From Nonomuraea muscovyensis (GTDB taxonomy: Bacteria > Actinomycetota > Actinomycetes > Streptosporangiales > Streptosporangiaceae), in contig NZ_JACHJB010000002.1 of NCBI RefSeq assembly GCF_014207745.1, forward strand, positions 992,001 to 1,056,000: a stretch of DNA of 64,000 nucleotides. Reading direction: 5' to 3'. Under the pieces are notes generated by a model. The model did not search any database. It was not told where the DNA came from and saw only the letters and a list, made by a program, of their open reading frames with translations. The translations under genes were made by a program, and so were the position numbers. Positions 49,306-59,061 of the stretch are shown here, piece by piece. The stretch's first letter is position 1, and each line of letters begins with the position of its first letter.

Positions 49306-50796
49306 GTGGCACCTCGGCCGAGCCTGGGGCTGCGCCCGCGGCTGCTGTCCGCGTTCGCGCTGCTGAGCGTGGTCACCGCGGCGGCGGTGGCCGGCGCGAT
49401 CTACGTCGCGGCCCGCAACGACATCCTCCAGCGAGCCCAGGATGCCGCGGTGCTGGCGACGAAGAGCCAGTTGGAGGGGCTCTTCCCGTTGCGGAGTGCG
49501 GAGCCCGGCCCGGACGAGCTCCGCGGTATCGCCAACAAGATGACCGAAGGAAACGTCCGCGCGATGGCCATCTACCGCGGGGCGTACTCCACAGGCGACC
49601 CGGCGCCGGCCGACCCGCCGGGGGGCTCGGCGGGGCTCCGCAGGCAGGGCGGTAACACGCCGGTCGTGGATCCCGAGATGCTTCCACTGTCCCTGCGACG
49701 CGAGGTGGCCGGCGGCAATGTCGCGTGGCAACGCGTGGTGGTGTGGCCGGGCGCGCCCTACCTGCTCATCGGCGCGCCGCTGCTGATCGCCGAGCCGGAC
49801 GGGACGGCGCGGATGTCCGGCATCGAGGTCTACGTCCTGCACAGCCTGCAGCCCGAACAGCGCAGCATCGGCCGGCTCGCCACCTTCGCCTGGCTCACCG
49901 GCGGGGCGGGCCTGGCGTTCGCGGTCGTGCTGGCGTTGCTGGCCACCCGTGGCGTGCTGCGCCCGGTGCGCGAGCTCGGCAGGGCGGCGCGCCTGCTGGG
50001 CGAGGGCGAGCTGCGGACTAGGATCGCGGTCACCGGCTCCGACGAGCTGGCCGACGTGGCACGCACGTTCAACAACACCGCCGCGGAGCTGGAACGGCAC
50101 GTCGAGCAGCTGCGGCAGATGGAGGCCGACGCCCGCCGGTTCGTCGCCGACGTGTCCCACGAGCTGCGCACCCCGCTGGCGGCGCTCGCCGCGGTCGCCG
50201 ACGTCCTCGACGAGGAGGCGGCCCACCTGCCCGAGCCCGCCGGCAGGGCCGCCCGGCTGGTCAGCCAGGAGACGCTCAACCTCACCGGGCTGGTGAACGA
50301 CCTCATCGAGATCAGCAGGTTCGACTCCGGCGTCGCTGCCCTCGCGCTGAACGAGGTCGACGTGGCCGAGCTGGTGCGCGCCACCCTGCGTAGCCGGGGC
50401 TGGTCGGAGTCGGTCGAAACCGAGCTTCCCGCCGGGGTGACGGCCCGGCTGGACCCGCGCCGGGTGGACGTCATCCTCGCGAACCTGGTCGGCAATGCCC
50501 TGCGCCACGGCGAGCCTCCTGTGTCGGTACGGCTCGCCGCCGATCCGTACTGGGTCACCCTCGAGGTCCGCGACCATGGACCGGGGCTGGACGAGGCGGT
50601 GCTGCCGCGTGTGTTCGACCGGTTCTACAAGGCCAGCGCGGCCAGGGCCAGGTCCGAGGGCAGCGGCCTCGGCCTCGCCATCGCGCTCGAGAACGCCCGT
50701 CTGCACCGGGGCGACCTCACCGTCAGCAACGTCCCGGACGGCGGCGCCCGGTTCACGCTGCGCCTGCCGCGCGATCTGGACGGAGGCCCCCAGTGA
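49306..50796 (+). CDS. Sensor histidine kinase (CseC-like)
   Basis: 496 residues from GTG 49306, eight bases after the regulator stop; the ribosome site is weak. Two transmembrane helices (LLSAFALLSVVTAAAVAGAIYVA and LATFAWLTGGAGLAFAVVLALLA) flank an extracytoplasmic domain of about 170 residues. HAMP, H-box (FVADVSHELRTPLAALA), N-box (ILANLVGNALRHG) and G-boxes (VRDHGPGLDE, GSGLGLAIALE) are all intact. It probably senses cell-envelope damage and phosphorylates the adjacent regulator. Confidence 0.92.
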   Translation: MAPRPSLGLRPRLLSAFALLSVVTAAAVAGAIYVAARNDILQRAQDAAVLATKSQLEGLFPLRSAEPGPDELRGIANKMTEGNVRAMAIYRGAYSTGDPAPADPPGGSAGLRRQGGNTPVVDPEMLPLSLRREVAGGNVAWQRVVVWPGAPYLLIGAPLLIAEPDGTARMSGIEVYVLHSLQPEQRSIGRLATFAWLTGGAGLAFAVVLALLATRGVLRPVRELGRAARLLGEGELRTRIAVTGSDELADVARTFNNTAAELERHVEQLRQMEADARRFVADVSHELRTPLAALAAVADVLDEEAAHLPEPAGRAARLVSQETLNLTGLVNDLIEISRFDSGVAALALNEVDVAELVRATLRSRGWSESVETELPAGVTARLDPRRVDVILANLVGNALRHGEPPVSVRLAADPYWVTLEVRDHGPGLDEAVLPRVFDRFYKASAARARSEGSGLGLAIALENARLHRGDLTVSNVPDGGARFTLRLPRDLDGGPQ

Positions 50797-51284
50797 GGCC
50801 CGGGCTCGCCCGCCTGGTGCTCGCCGCGGGCCTGGTATCGCTGTTCGCCGTGGCCGGCTGCGGCGTGCAACCCAGCGACGCCATCCCCGCGGGCGCCCCG
50901 CCGAGCGGATCCGTCGCACCTACCTGGAAGATCACCCTCTACCTGGTGAAGGACGGCCGGCTCAGCACGGTGACGCGGCGATCCGCTCGTGGACCATCCC
51001 AAGCGAACGCGCTCATGCTGCTGGCGGAGGGACCCACGCCGAGCGAACAGGCGGAAGGGCTCACCACCGACATCCCGCGCGATGCCGCCCCGTTCTCGGT
51101 CAGCACCGAACGGGTGGACCGCCTGGTGGTGACCGTAGCCACCCCGGCAGACGAACTGTCGGCACTGGCCGTCGACCAGATCGTCTGTACGGTCGTCGCC
51201 GCGACGCGCCCGCCGGAACGCTCCGCCCAGGTCACGGTCGTCGGCGCCGGGCAGAGCGTCGGCCCCAGGAGCTGCCCGCCATAA
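50793..51284 (+). CDS. Lipoprotein with GerMN-like domain (CseA-like position)
   Basis: 163 residues from GTG 50793 (GTGA overlap with the kinase; GGAGG upstream). The N-terminus is a lipoprotein signal ending AVAGC. The remainder (ITLYLVKDGRLSTVTRRS, ALMLLAEGPTPSEQAEGL, LVVTVATPADELSALAVDQIVCTV) reads like a GerMN domain of about 120 residues. In Streptomyces the equivalent lipoprotein restrains the CseBC-type system. Coupled translation with the kinase supports a functional link. Confidence 0.85.
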   Translation: MRPGLARLVLAAGLVSLFAVAGCGVQPSDAIPAGAPPSGSVAPTWKITLYLVKDGRLSTVTRRSARGPSQANALMLLAEGPTPSEQAEGLTTDIPRDAAPFSVSTERVDRLVVTVATPADELSALAVDQIVCTVVAATRPPERSAQVTVVGAGQSVGPRSCPP

Positions 51285-51382
51285 AGACGGAAATGATCAA
51301 CGCAGGACGACCTGCCAATGCGTCCAGCTAAGTTACTCGCGGGTCCCGCCAACGGCTGGCCGCAGGTTCCCCAACCCCGGTT

Positions 51383-51427
51383 TTGACATCTCTTATGGCT
51401 AACCGCTAGCTATCGGCTAACCGTTAG
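51383..51427. promoter_or_regulatory. Promoter with overlapping direct-repeat operator for padR
   Basis: A consensus -35 TTGACA (51383-51388) and a -10-like TAGCTA (51407-51412) precede the PadR gene. GGCTAACCG-C/T-TAG occurs twice, at 51397-51409 and 51415-51427, overlapping the -10 and the start site. The second copy contains the palindrome CTAA-CCG-TTAG. This fits autorepression by PadR. Confidence 0.7.
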
Positions 51428-51435
51428 GGGATGGA

Positions 51436-51969
51436 GTGCAGGACGCGGTGCTGGCGATGCTCGCCAAGGAGCCGACGCATGGATACGGTCTACGCGCTCG
51501 GCTGCGGCAGAGTCTCGGCCCGTTGGGCGAGTCGATGAACCCCGGTCAGATCTATGTGACCCTGGCCAGGCTGGAAAAGGCGGGACTCGTGGTCTGCGAG
51601 CGGGCCGATGGCCTGCCTGAACGGCCGGAGCGGAAGGTCTACGCGCTGACGCCGGCCGGGCAGCAGCGGGTGGCCGCCTGGCTGACCGAGGTGGGCTGGC
51701 CGAAACCGGATCTGGCGGAGTTTCATCTCAAGCTCGTCGCGGCAGCCGCGGCCCGGCTGGCCGACCCGGTCGAGCTGGTGGCGGCGCAGCGCCGTGAGTT
51801 GCTGCGCCGCCTGCGTGAGGCGCAGCAGGCGGCTCTGGCCGAGCCGGCGGGGTCGGGCGCCGGCCTGCTGCTGGAAGGGGTCGTGCTGCGGCTGCAGGCG
51901 GACCTGCGCTGGTTGGGGGTCTGCGAGCGGGCCTGGTCCAAGGTCGATGACGAAGTTGAGGGTGCATGA
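51436..51969 (+). CDS. PadR family transcriptional repressor
   Basis: 177 residues from GTG 51436. The winged helix (VLAMLAKEPTHGYGLRARL, GQIYVTLARLEKAGLV, RKVYALTPAGQQRVAAWL) and a C-terminal dimerisation helix are clear. It overlaps the ABC ATPase by four bases (ATGA), the usual layout of PadR-regulated efflux operons induced by antibiotics or envelope stress. Confidence 0.92.
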   Translation: MQDAVLAMLAKEPTHGYGLRARLRQSLGPLGESMNPGQIYVTLARLEKAGLVVCERADGLPERPERKVYALTPAGQQRVAAWLTEVGWPKPDLAEFHLKLVAAAAARLADPVELVAAQRRELLRRLREAQQAALAEPAGSGAGLLLEGVVLRLQADLRWLGVCERAWSKVDDEVEGA

Positions 51970-52706
51970 ACGTGTCGGGTGCTGTGGTCCGGGTCCGCGA
52001 CCTGGTGAAGCAACATGGTCAGGGGCAGACCCGGGTCCGCGCGGTGGACGCGGTCGACCTGGAGGTGCCTCAGGGGCAGACACTGGCGGTGATGGGGCCC
52101 AGCGGCTGCGGGAAATCCACTCTGCTGCACCTGCTGGGTGGCCTGGAGCGGCCCACCGGTGGGGAGGTGTGGGTGGCCGGGCGGCGCATCGACACCTTGA
52201 GCGAGCGGGCCCTGGCGCGGCTGCGGCGCCAGTCGGTGGGGTTCATCTTCCAGGCCTTCCATCTGGTGGAGGAGTTGTCGGCGGCCGAGAACGTGGAGCT
52301 GCCCGCGCTGCTGGCCGGGCGCTCGCGCCGCCAGGCCAGGCGGCGAGCGAGCCTGCTGCTGGAACGGGTTGGGCTCGCCGACCGTGGCCGGCACCTGCCC
52401 TCGCAACTGTCAGGCGGGCAGCGTCAGCGGGTCGTCGTCGCCCGCGCGCTGGCCAACGACCCGCTGGTCCTCCTGGCCGACGAGCCGACCGGCAACCTCG
52501 ACACCGCCGCGACCCTCGACATGTTGAGGATCTTCCAGGAGCTGCGTTCCGCAGGGCAGACCCTCGTGATCGTCACGCACGACGAGCGGGTGGCGGCCAC
52601 GGCGGATCGGCTGGTCTCGATGCGCGACGGGATGTTCGTCGACGACACCCGGCTGGCCGGCTCCCCCACGCGCGGGCTCGGCGACCTGATCAGGCTGGAG
52701 GACTGA
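51966..52706 (+). CDS. ABC transporter ATPase, MacB/LolD-like
   Basis: 246 residues. Walker A is GPSGCGKST, the Q-loop lies in FIFQAFHLVEEL, the signature is LSGGQRQRVVVA, Walker B is LLADEPTGNLD and the switch is THDERVA. It belongs to the group that powers FtsX-type permeases. Its partner permease directly downstream is broken, so the transporter is probably non-functional unless another permease substitutes. Confidence 0.93.
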   Translation: MNVSGAVVRVRDLVKQHGQGQTRVRAVDAVDLEVPQGQTLAVMGPSGCGKSTLLHLLGGLERPTGGEVWVAGRRIDTLSERALARLRRQSVGFIFQAFHLVEELSAAENVELPALLAGRSRRQARRRASLLLERVGLADRGRHLPSQLSGGQRQRVVVARALANDPLVLLADEPTGNLDTAATLDMLRIFQELRSAGQTLVIVTHDERVAATADRLVSMRDGMFVDDTRLAGSPTRGLGDLIRLED

Positions 52707-52711
52707 ACATC

Positions 52712-53660
52712 GTGGGCTCCATCGTGCTCGTCGTGCGCCTGGTGCTCGCCGACGTTCGCCGGTACCCGTCCCAGGTCGCGATGCTCTTGTTCGCGGTGAC
52801 TACCGCCACCGTCACTCTGGCTCTGGGCCTGTCCCTCAGTGGGACGAGCAGGACGCTGTACGAGCAGACCCGCGCGGCCACCGCCGGGCCGGACGTGGTG
52901 GCGCTGTCCGGCGAAACGGGCCCCGCTGTGACCCCGGCCCTGGCCGAGCTGGCGGACGCTCCCGAAGTGGTCGCCCACCATGGCCTCTATCGCATCGTCT
53001 ACGCCGATCTCACCACGCGCGACACCACGGCGTCCCCGGTGGTGGTGCACGGCTTCGCCGAGAAGCCCGGCGCGCTCAACCGGCCGTTGGTGACTCCGGG
53101 CAGTGGGTGCGTTCCGACGGCACTGTCCTCGAGCGCGGCTTCGCCACCGCGCTGGGCGTAGGTGTCGGCGACCACGTCACCATCGCCGGCCGGTCCTACC
53201 CCGTCGTCGGGATCGCCGTCACCGCGGCCACCTCCATCTACCCCTGGGCACAGCAGATCGGCCCGTACGGCGGCGGCAGCGACTACAGCGGCCTGGCCTG
53301 GATGACCCGCTCCGACGCCCGCTCCCTGGCCTCCTCCCACGATCTGCCGGTGACGACGGCCATGGACCTCAAGCTGCGCGACCCCGCCGCCACCGAATCC
53401 TTCCGCCACGCCCACCGCGGCTCCGACGTCAGGATCAACTTCCACTCCTGGCAGTTCGCAGCCGAGCAGGACGCCGTCATCCTCAGGGGCGCCCAGCCGA
53501 TCCTGGTCCTCGGCAGCTGGCTGCTCAGCTTCCTGGCCGTCACCGGGGTGGCGGCACTGGCCGCGGGCCGCGCCGTCCAGCGGACCCGGCGGGCCGGGCT
53601 ACTCAAGGCCGTCGGCGCCACCCCCGGTCTGATCGCCGCCGTCCTGCTCACCGAGTACCT
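52712..53660 (+). pseudogene. FtsX-type ABC permease, frameshifted and truncated
   Basis: From GTG 52712 the frame encodes an N-terminal helix (VAMLLFAVTTATVTLALGLSL) and the start of the periplasmic domain, then shifts near 53100; the continuation LERGFATALGVGVGDHVTIAG is in another frame. The FtsX C-terminal helix region (LVLGSWLLSFLAVTGVAAL, LLKAVGATPGLIAAVLL) follows, but the final helices are missing and the DNA switches to a different membrane protein. Parts of the usual 700-800-residue permease are absent. Confidence 0.8.
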
Positions 53661-53664
53661 GGAC

Positions 53665-54458
53665 ATGATGTGGCACACCATCCTCGGCATCGAGACGACC
53701 ATCGACATCTTCTTCAGCCCGTCACACCTCGGCCTCGTCGTGACGATGATGCTCATCATCACGACACCGCTGCGCTCGGCGTGGAACGCCACCCATCTCG
53801 GCGCCCGCCCTCGCTCGCCCGCCTGCTGCCTGCGCTGCTCGGGCTCGCGTTCGCCACCACGCTGGTGTCGCTGTTCCTGTCGTACGGCGACGCCTCGCAG
53901 TACCGCCCCGAGGGCATCGTCCGGGCGTTGTCCATGCTGCAGAACGCGGGCGGCGCCCCGCGGGGCGCCGCCCGCGTGGCGGTGGGGCCGGGCACCGAGC
54001 AGCTGGCCGTGGCGATGGTCGTCACCAACGTCGTCATGCTCAGCCCGGTCCTGTTCCTGCTGCGCCGCTGGCTGTTGCCGTTCGGCTCGGTGACCGTCAT
54101 GTACACGATCATGGCGCTCATGCCGGGCGCTCAGACGGCGTTCCGCAACCTGCCGATCCTGTTGTCGTTCGTGGCCGCCGGGCTCGTGAGCGACCTGCTG
54201 ATCCGCCGGCTGCGGCCGTCGGGTGAGCGGCGCGCCGCCTACTGGGCGTTCGCCGGGCTGTCGGCCTTCGCCACCTGGTCGCTGTACATCGGGATCGCCT
54301 CGGCCACCGGCGGCGGCCTGCCCGCGGTGCCCGAGCTGTGGACCGGCGCGCCGGTCGTCGCCGGGCTGATCGGGCTGGCACTCGGGACGCTGTTCCTGCC
54401 CAACGCGGTCGCTGCCGAGCCGGTCCCGCCCAACGCGGCCGACGCCGAGCAGGCATGA
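53665..54458 (+). pseudogene. Integral membrane protein, frameshifted
   Basis: Starting near ATG 53665 (MMWHTILGIETTIDIFFSP) the frame continues to HLGARP, then shifts near 53812 and resumes as SLARLLPALLGLAFATTLVS. Four to six more hydrophobic helices follow (VAMVVTNVVMLSPVLFLL, GSVTVMYTIMALMPG, LPILLSFVAAGLVSDLLI, WAFAGLSAFATWSLYIGIA). Function is unknown. Its fusion to the FtsX remnant indicates a deletion between two loci, or a young junction. Confidence 0.65.
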
Positions 54459-54469
54459 TCCGATAGATG

Positions 54470-54524
54470 GTACCGATCGGTTCGATCCGGTGCTAACGTA
54501 TTCGGATCGTACCGATCGGTTCGA
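54470..54524. promoter_or_regulatory. Two 16-bp operator-like direct repeats flanking a -10
   Basis: GTACCGATCGGTTCGA occurs at 54470-54485 and 54509-54524, each containing the perfect palindrome ACCGATCGGT. TAACGT at 54494-54499 lies between them and fits a -10 box for the hydrolase gene. The pair would allow a dimeric repressor to block the promoter. No regulator gene is adjacent. Confidence 0.65.
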
Positions 54525-54541
54525 CCTTGGGGAGCTTTCCC

Positions 54542-55366
54542 GTGTTTGACCCGCTTGCCGCCGACCCTCCGCACGACCCTGACTTCCCGGCCAGCACGCC
54601 GGCACTGACCTTCACCAGCGGGGGCGCATCCTTGCTCGGTGTGTTGCACGTGCCGGCAGGCCGGGGGCCGCATCCTGTCGTCGTGCTGCTGCACGGATTC
54701 CCCGGCGACGAACGCAACTTCGATCTCGCCCAGGTGCTGCGCCGTGCGGGCTACGCGTCCTTGGTGTTCCACTACCGCGGTTCGTGGGGCGTCGGCGGCT
54801 CGTGGTCGTGGGGGCACGTGCTGGAGGACACGGCAGCGGTCGTGGCCGGACTGCACGGCCTCGCCGCGGCTCACCGGCTCGACCCGCGGCGGTTGGTGCT
54901 GATCGGCCACAGCATGGGCGGCTTCGCCGCGCTCATGACCGCGGCGGCCGAACCGTCCGTCGCCGCGGTCGCCTCAGTGGCCGCATTCGACTTCGGCACG
55001 GTAGCGGCGCTCTGCCGTGCCGACCCGAGTGTCCGGGCAAGCTATGTCGAGGCGTTCACCGGCGAACTGGGTCCTCTCCGGGGCACCAGCGGGGAGGCGC
55101 TCGTCAGCGAGATGGAGGCGGCCGGCGACTCGTGGCGGCTGGCCGTGCTCGCACCACGACTGGCGGACCGCTCCGTGCTCCTGATCGGCACCAGCCTCGA
55201 CACCGTCACCCCCAACGACGTGCATCACGACCCCGTCGTCGCGGCCTACCAGGCGCAGCCCGTCAAACACCTCGAACACCACCTCTTCGCGACCGACCAC
55301 GCGTTGTCGGACCATCGCGTGACCCTGGCACGTACGATCTTGAGCTTCTTGGCACGGTGCCCATGA
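54542..55366 (+). CDS. Alpha/beta hydrolase
   Basis: 274 residues from GTG 54542, with GGGGAG upstream. The oxyanion region is VLLHGFPGDERNFD, the nucleophile elbow is GHSMGG, and an Asp/His near the C-terminus (TSLDTVTPND, ATDHALSDHR) completes the triad. Members of this group are cytosolic esterases or acylaminopeptidase-like hydrolases. The gene is monocistronic and appears to be controlled by the repeated palindrome upstream. Confidence 0.85.
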   Translation: MFDPLAADPPHDPDFPASTPALTFTSGGASLLGVLHVPAGRGPHPVVVLLHGFPGDERNFDLAQVLRRAGYASLVFHYRGSWGVGGSWSWGHVLEDTAAVVAGLHGLAAAHRLDPRRLVLIGHSMGGFAALMTAAAEPSVAAVASVAAFDFGTVAALCRADPSVRASYVEAFTGELGPLRGTSGEALVSEMEAAGDSWRLAVLAPRLADRSVLLIGTSLDTVTPNDVHHDPVVAAYQAQPVKHLEHHLFATDHALSDHRVTLARTILSFLARCP

Positions 55367-55610
55367 GGCAGGCGCGGTGTCAGGTGCCGCGGTCCCCGCA
55401 CGCCGAGCCCGCTCCACCTCACCGTCCACCAGCGGACCTTGCGCCCCGACGACGTAGAAGCCCTGTGCCGGCCCAAGTGCTCTGACCCCGTGGCGACGCC
55501 GCCGCGGCTCGCAGCCGTCCCGGTCGTCGCCGCCCACGATCTCCCGAAGGCCAAAGCCACGATGTGCAGTGACCTTCGTCCCTGGCCGATGCGGCCCGTC
55601 ACCGGCGAAC

Positions 55611-55638
55611 GTGGAAGAGCGAGCGTGGAAGAGCGAGC
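55611..55638. repeat. 14-bp tandem repeat in an otherwise featureless gap
   Basis: GTGGAAGAGCGAGC is repeated twice in tandem, with a third partial unit running into the alcohol dehydrogenase leader. The remainder of the 302-base gap (55367-55668) shows no gene, promoter box or hairpin that I can defend. Confidence 0.6.
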
Positions 55639-55668
55639 GTGGACGAGGAAAGCCGACGAGGAGGCACG

Positions 55669-56709
55669 ATGCGGGCACTCATCTACCACGGACCGGGTCA
55701 GCGTTCCTGGGAGGAGACTCCCGATCCCCGACTGGCCGAGGCGACGGACGCGATCGTCAGAGTGGACGCGGTCACCATCTGCGGCACCGACCTGCACATC
55801 CTGAAAGGCGATGTGCCCGCCGTGCGGCCGGGCACGATCCTCGGCCACGAGGCGGTCGGCACCGTGACGGCGACCGGGAGCTCGGTCACCACCGTCAAAC
55901 CGGGCGACCGCGTCCTCGTGTCGTGCATCTCGGCGTGCGGACGCTGCCGCTACTGCCGCACCGGCATGTTCGGCCAGTGCCTGGGTGGCGGCGGATGGAT
56001 CCTCGGTCACCGCGTCAACGGCACCCAGGCCGAGTACGTGCGCGTCCCCTTCGCCGACACCTCCACCCATCTGCTGCCCGAAGGCGTCTCCGACGAGGCG
56101 GCGCTCATGCTGGCCGACATCCTGCCCACCGCCTACGAGGTGGGCGTGCTCAACGGCCGTGTACGGCCGGGCGACACCGTCGCGGTCGTCGGCGCCGGCC
56201 CCATCGGCCTGGCCGCGATCACGACGGCCCAGCTCTTCACACCCAGCCACATCATCGCCGTCGACCCCGCCCCGGCCCGGCTGGAAGCCGCCAAGCGGCT
56301 CGGCGCGGACGTGGTCGTCGGCGCCGGTGACGACCCGGCCGCCGCGATCGCCGAGCTGACCGGTGGGCTGGGCGCGGACGTCACCATCGAGGCCGTCGGC
56401 ATCCCGGAGACCTTCGAGCTGTGCACCCGCCTGGTGCGTCCCGGCGGCCACGTGGCCAACGTCGGCGTCCACGGCCGACCGGCCATCCTCCATCTGGAGG
56501 ACCTGTGGATCCGCAACCTGACCATCACCACCGGCCTGGTCGACACCTACTCCACCCCGGCCCTGCTCGACATGATCGCCGCCGGCCGGCTGGACCCCAC
56601 CGGGTTCATCACCCACCGCTTCGCCATGAACGACATGGCCGCCGCCTACGAGACCTTCGCCGACCCGAAGTCGACCGGAGCGCTCAAGGTGGTCCTGTCC
56701 CGCCCCTGA
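55669..56709 (+). CDS. Zinc-dependent alcohol dehydrogenase
   Basis: 346 residues from ATG 55669, with GAGGAGG upstream. Catalytic zinc ligands are in TICGTD and GHEAVG; the four structural-zinc cysteines are in SACGRCRYCRTGMFGQC; the cofactor motif is VAVVGAGPIGLAAI. It sits 105 bases ahead of a pyruvate formate-lyase pair, so it may reoxidise NADH by reducing acetaldehyde under oxygen limitation, completing a mixed-acid-type fermentation branch. The three genes may be one transcript, although pflB has its own ribosome site. Confidence 0.9.
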   Translation: MRALIYHGPGQRSWEETPDPRLAEATDAIVRVDAVTICGTDLHILKGDVPAVRPGTILGHEAVGTVTATGSSVTTVKPGDRVLVSCISACGRCRYCRTGMFGQCLGGGGWILGHRVNGTQAEYVRVPFADTSTHLLPEGVSDEAALMLADILPTAYEVGVLNGRVRPGDTVAVVGAGPIGLAAITTAQLFTPSHIIAVDPAPARLEAAKRLGADVVVGAGDDPAAAIAELTGGLGADVTIEAVGIPETFELCTRLVRPGGHVANVGVHGRPAILHLEDLWIRNLTITTGLVDTYSTPALLDMIAAGRLDPTGFITHRFAMNDMAAAYETFADPKSTGALKVVLSRP

Positions 56710-56814
56710 CGGGCGAGACGGACCCGCACCACCACAGCTACGGCCGCAACGACGTGATCCCGCGCTCGGGCGACGAGCGTGAGATCGGACATTCACTAAC
56801 AACAAGGGGTAATC

Positions 56815-59061
56815 ATGACGGTCACCGCGGTCGAGGTCGACGCATGGCGCGGCTTCCAGGGCGCGGACTGGCGCTCAACGATCGACGTACGCGCCTTCAT
56901 CCAGGCCAACTACACCCCCTACGAGGGCGATGCGAGCTTCCTGGCGGGGCCGACGGAGCGGACGCGAGCCGTGTGGACGGCGGTGTCGGCCCTGTTCCCC
57001 GAGGAGCGTGAGCGCGGGATCCATGACGTGGACGCCGCGACTCCCTCATCGATCACCTCGCACCGCCCCGGCTACATCGACCGCGACCGGGAGCTGATCG
57101 TCGGCCTCCAGACCGACGCGCCGCTGAAGCGCGCCATCATGCCCGCCGGCGGGCTGCGCATGGTGGAGAACGGCCTGGCCGCGTACGGCTTCACGCTCGA
57201 CCCGCTGGTGAAGGAGATCTTCACCAAGTACCGCAAGACCCACAACGACGGCGTGTTCGACGCCTACACCCCCGAGATTCTGGCCGCCCGCCGCTCCGGC
57301 GTCATCACCGGCCTGCCCGACGCCTACGGCCGCGGCCGCATCATCGGCGACTACCGGCGCGTCGCCCTGTACGGCGTGAACCGGCTGATCGCGGACAAGC
57401 ACGCCGACCTGCGCTCCCTGGACGGCTGTTCGGCCACCGACGCGGTGATCCGCGACCGCGAGGAACTGTCCGAGCAGCTGCGCGCACTGGACGAGCTGAA
57501 GCGGATGGCCGCCTCCTACGGCCACGACATCTCCGAACCGGCCACCACCGCCCGCGAGGCCGTCCAGTGGCTCTACTTCGCCTACCTGGCCGCCGTCAAG
57601 GAGCAGAACGGTGCGGCCATGTCCCTCGGCCGCACCTCCACCTTCCTCGACATCTACCTGGAGCGCGACCTCGCCGAAGGACGGATCACCGAGGAACAGG
57701 CGCAGGAGCTCATCGACGATTTCGTCATCAAGCTCCGCATCATCCGCTTCCTGCGCACCCCCGAGTACGACCAGCTCTTCTCCGGCGACCCCACCTGGGT
57801 GACCGAGTCGATCGGCGGCATCGGCGCGGACGGCCGCCCCCTGGTGACCCGCACCAGCTACCGCTACCTGCAGACGCTGCGCGACCTCGGCCCCGCACCG
57901 GAGCCCAACCTCACCGTGCTGTGGTCCCCGCAGCTCCCGGAGCCGTTCAAACGTTTCTGCGCCGGACTGTCGATCGAGACCAGCTCCCTGCAGTACGAGA
58001 GCGACGACCTCATGCGCCCCCGGCTCGGCGACGACACCGCGATCGCCTGCTGCGTGTCGGCCGCTCCGGTCGGCCGGCAGATGCAGTTCTTCGGCGCCCG
58101 CGTCAACCTGGCCAAGACGCTCCTGTACGCGATCAACGGCGGCCGCGACGAGATCACGGGCGCCCAGGTCGGCCCGGCCCACCCCGCGCTGACCGGCGAC
58201 GTCCTCGACTACGAGGAGGTCAAGGCCGCCTTCGACCGGATGATGGACTGGCTCGCGCGGACCTACGTCAACGCGCTCAACATCATCCACTTCATGCACG
58301 ACAAGTACGCCTACGAACGCCTCGAGATGGCCCTGCACGACTACCCCGTCAAGCGCACCCTGGCCTGCGGCATCGCCGGGCTGTCGGTCGCCGCCGACAG
58401 CCTGTCGGCCATCAAGTACGCCCACGTCAAGGTCATCCGCGACCGTAGCGGCCTCGCGGTGGACTACGAGATCGACGGCGACTACCCGGCCTACGGCAAC
58501 AACGACGACCGCGCCGACGCCATCGCCGTCGACCTGGTCCGCTCGTTCCTGGCCAAGATCCGCCGCCATCCCGCCTACCGCGACGCCGAGCACACCCAGT
58601 CCGTGCTCACGATCACCTCCAACGTCGTCTACGGCAAACACACCGGCAACACCCCCGACGGCCGCCGCGCCGGCGAGCCCTTCGCCCCCGGCGCCAACCC
58701 CGGCAACGGCCGCGACCGCCACGGCATGATCGCCTCCGCCCTGTCGGTCGCCAAACTCCCCTACGACCAAGCACTCGACGGTATCTCCCTGACCAACACC
58801 GTCACCCCCGAAGCGCTCGGCCGCACCGCGGCCGAACGCGTGGACAACCTGGTCGGCGTCCTGGACGGCTACTTCGACGCAGCCGGCTTCCACATGAACG
58901 TCAACGTCCTCACCCGCGCCGTGCTCCTGGACGCCATGGAACACCCCGACCGCTACCCGCAGCTGACCATCCGCGTCTCCGGCTACGCCGTCAACTTCGT
59001 CCGCCTCACCCCCGAACAACAGCAGGACGTCGTCAACCGAACCTTCCACGGATCACTGTGA
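56815..59061 (+). CDS. pflB: Pyruvate formate-lyase (formate C-acetyltransferase)
   Basis: 748 residues from ATG 56815, with AAGGGG upstream. The adjacent catalytic cysteines are in IACCVSA, and the glycyl-radical loop RVSGYAVNF lies near the C-terminus, as in true PflB (E. coli 760 residues). It converts pyruvate and CoA to acetyl-CoA and formate, and the radical form is destroyed by oxygen. Intact in all visible motifs. Its activase is the next, overlapping gene. Such an enzyme in an aerobic mycelial actinomycete points to use in hypoxic niches or to acquisition by transfer. Confidence 0.95.
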   Translation: MTVTAVEVDAWRGFQGADWRSTIDVRAFIQANYTPYEGDASFLAGPTERTRAVWTAVSALFPEERERGIHDVDAATPSSITSHRPGYIDRDRELIVGLQTDAPLKRAIMPAGGLRMVENGLAAYGFTLDPLVKEIFTKYRKTHNDGVFDAYTPEILAARRSGVITGLPDAYGRGRIIGDYRRVALYGVNRLIADKHADLRSLDGCSATDAVIRDREELSEQLRALDELKRMAASYGHDISEPATTAREAVQWLYFAYLAAVKEQNGAAMSLGRTSTFLDIYLERDLAEGRITEEQAQELIDDFVIKLRIIRFLRTPEYDQLFSGDPTWVTESIGGIGADGRPLVTRTSYRYLQTLRDLGPAPEPNLTVLWSPQLPEPFKRFCAGLSIETSSLQYESDDLMRPRLGDDTAIACCVSAAPVGRQMQFFGARVNLAKTLLYAINGGRDEITGAQVGPAHPALTGDVLDYEEVKAAFDRMMDWLARTYVNALNIIHFMHDKYAYERLEMALHDYPVKRTLACGIAGLSVAADSLSAIKYAHVKVIRDRSGLAVDYEIDGDYPAYGNNDDRADAIAVDLVRSFLAKIRRHPAYRDAEHTQSVLTITSNVVYGKHTGNTPDGRRAGEPFAPGANPGNGRDRHGMIASALSVAKLPYDQALDGISLTNTVTPEALGRTAAERVDNLVGVLDGYFDAAGFHMNVNVLTRAVLLDAMEHPDRYPQLTIRVSGYAVNFVRLTPEQQQDVVNRTFHGSL

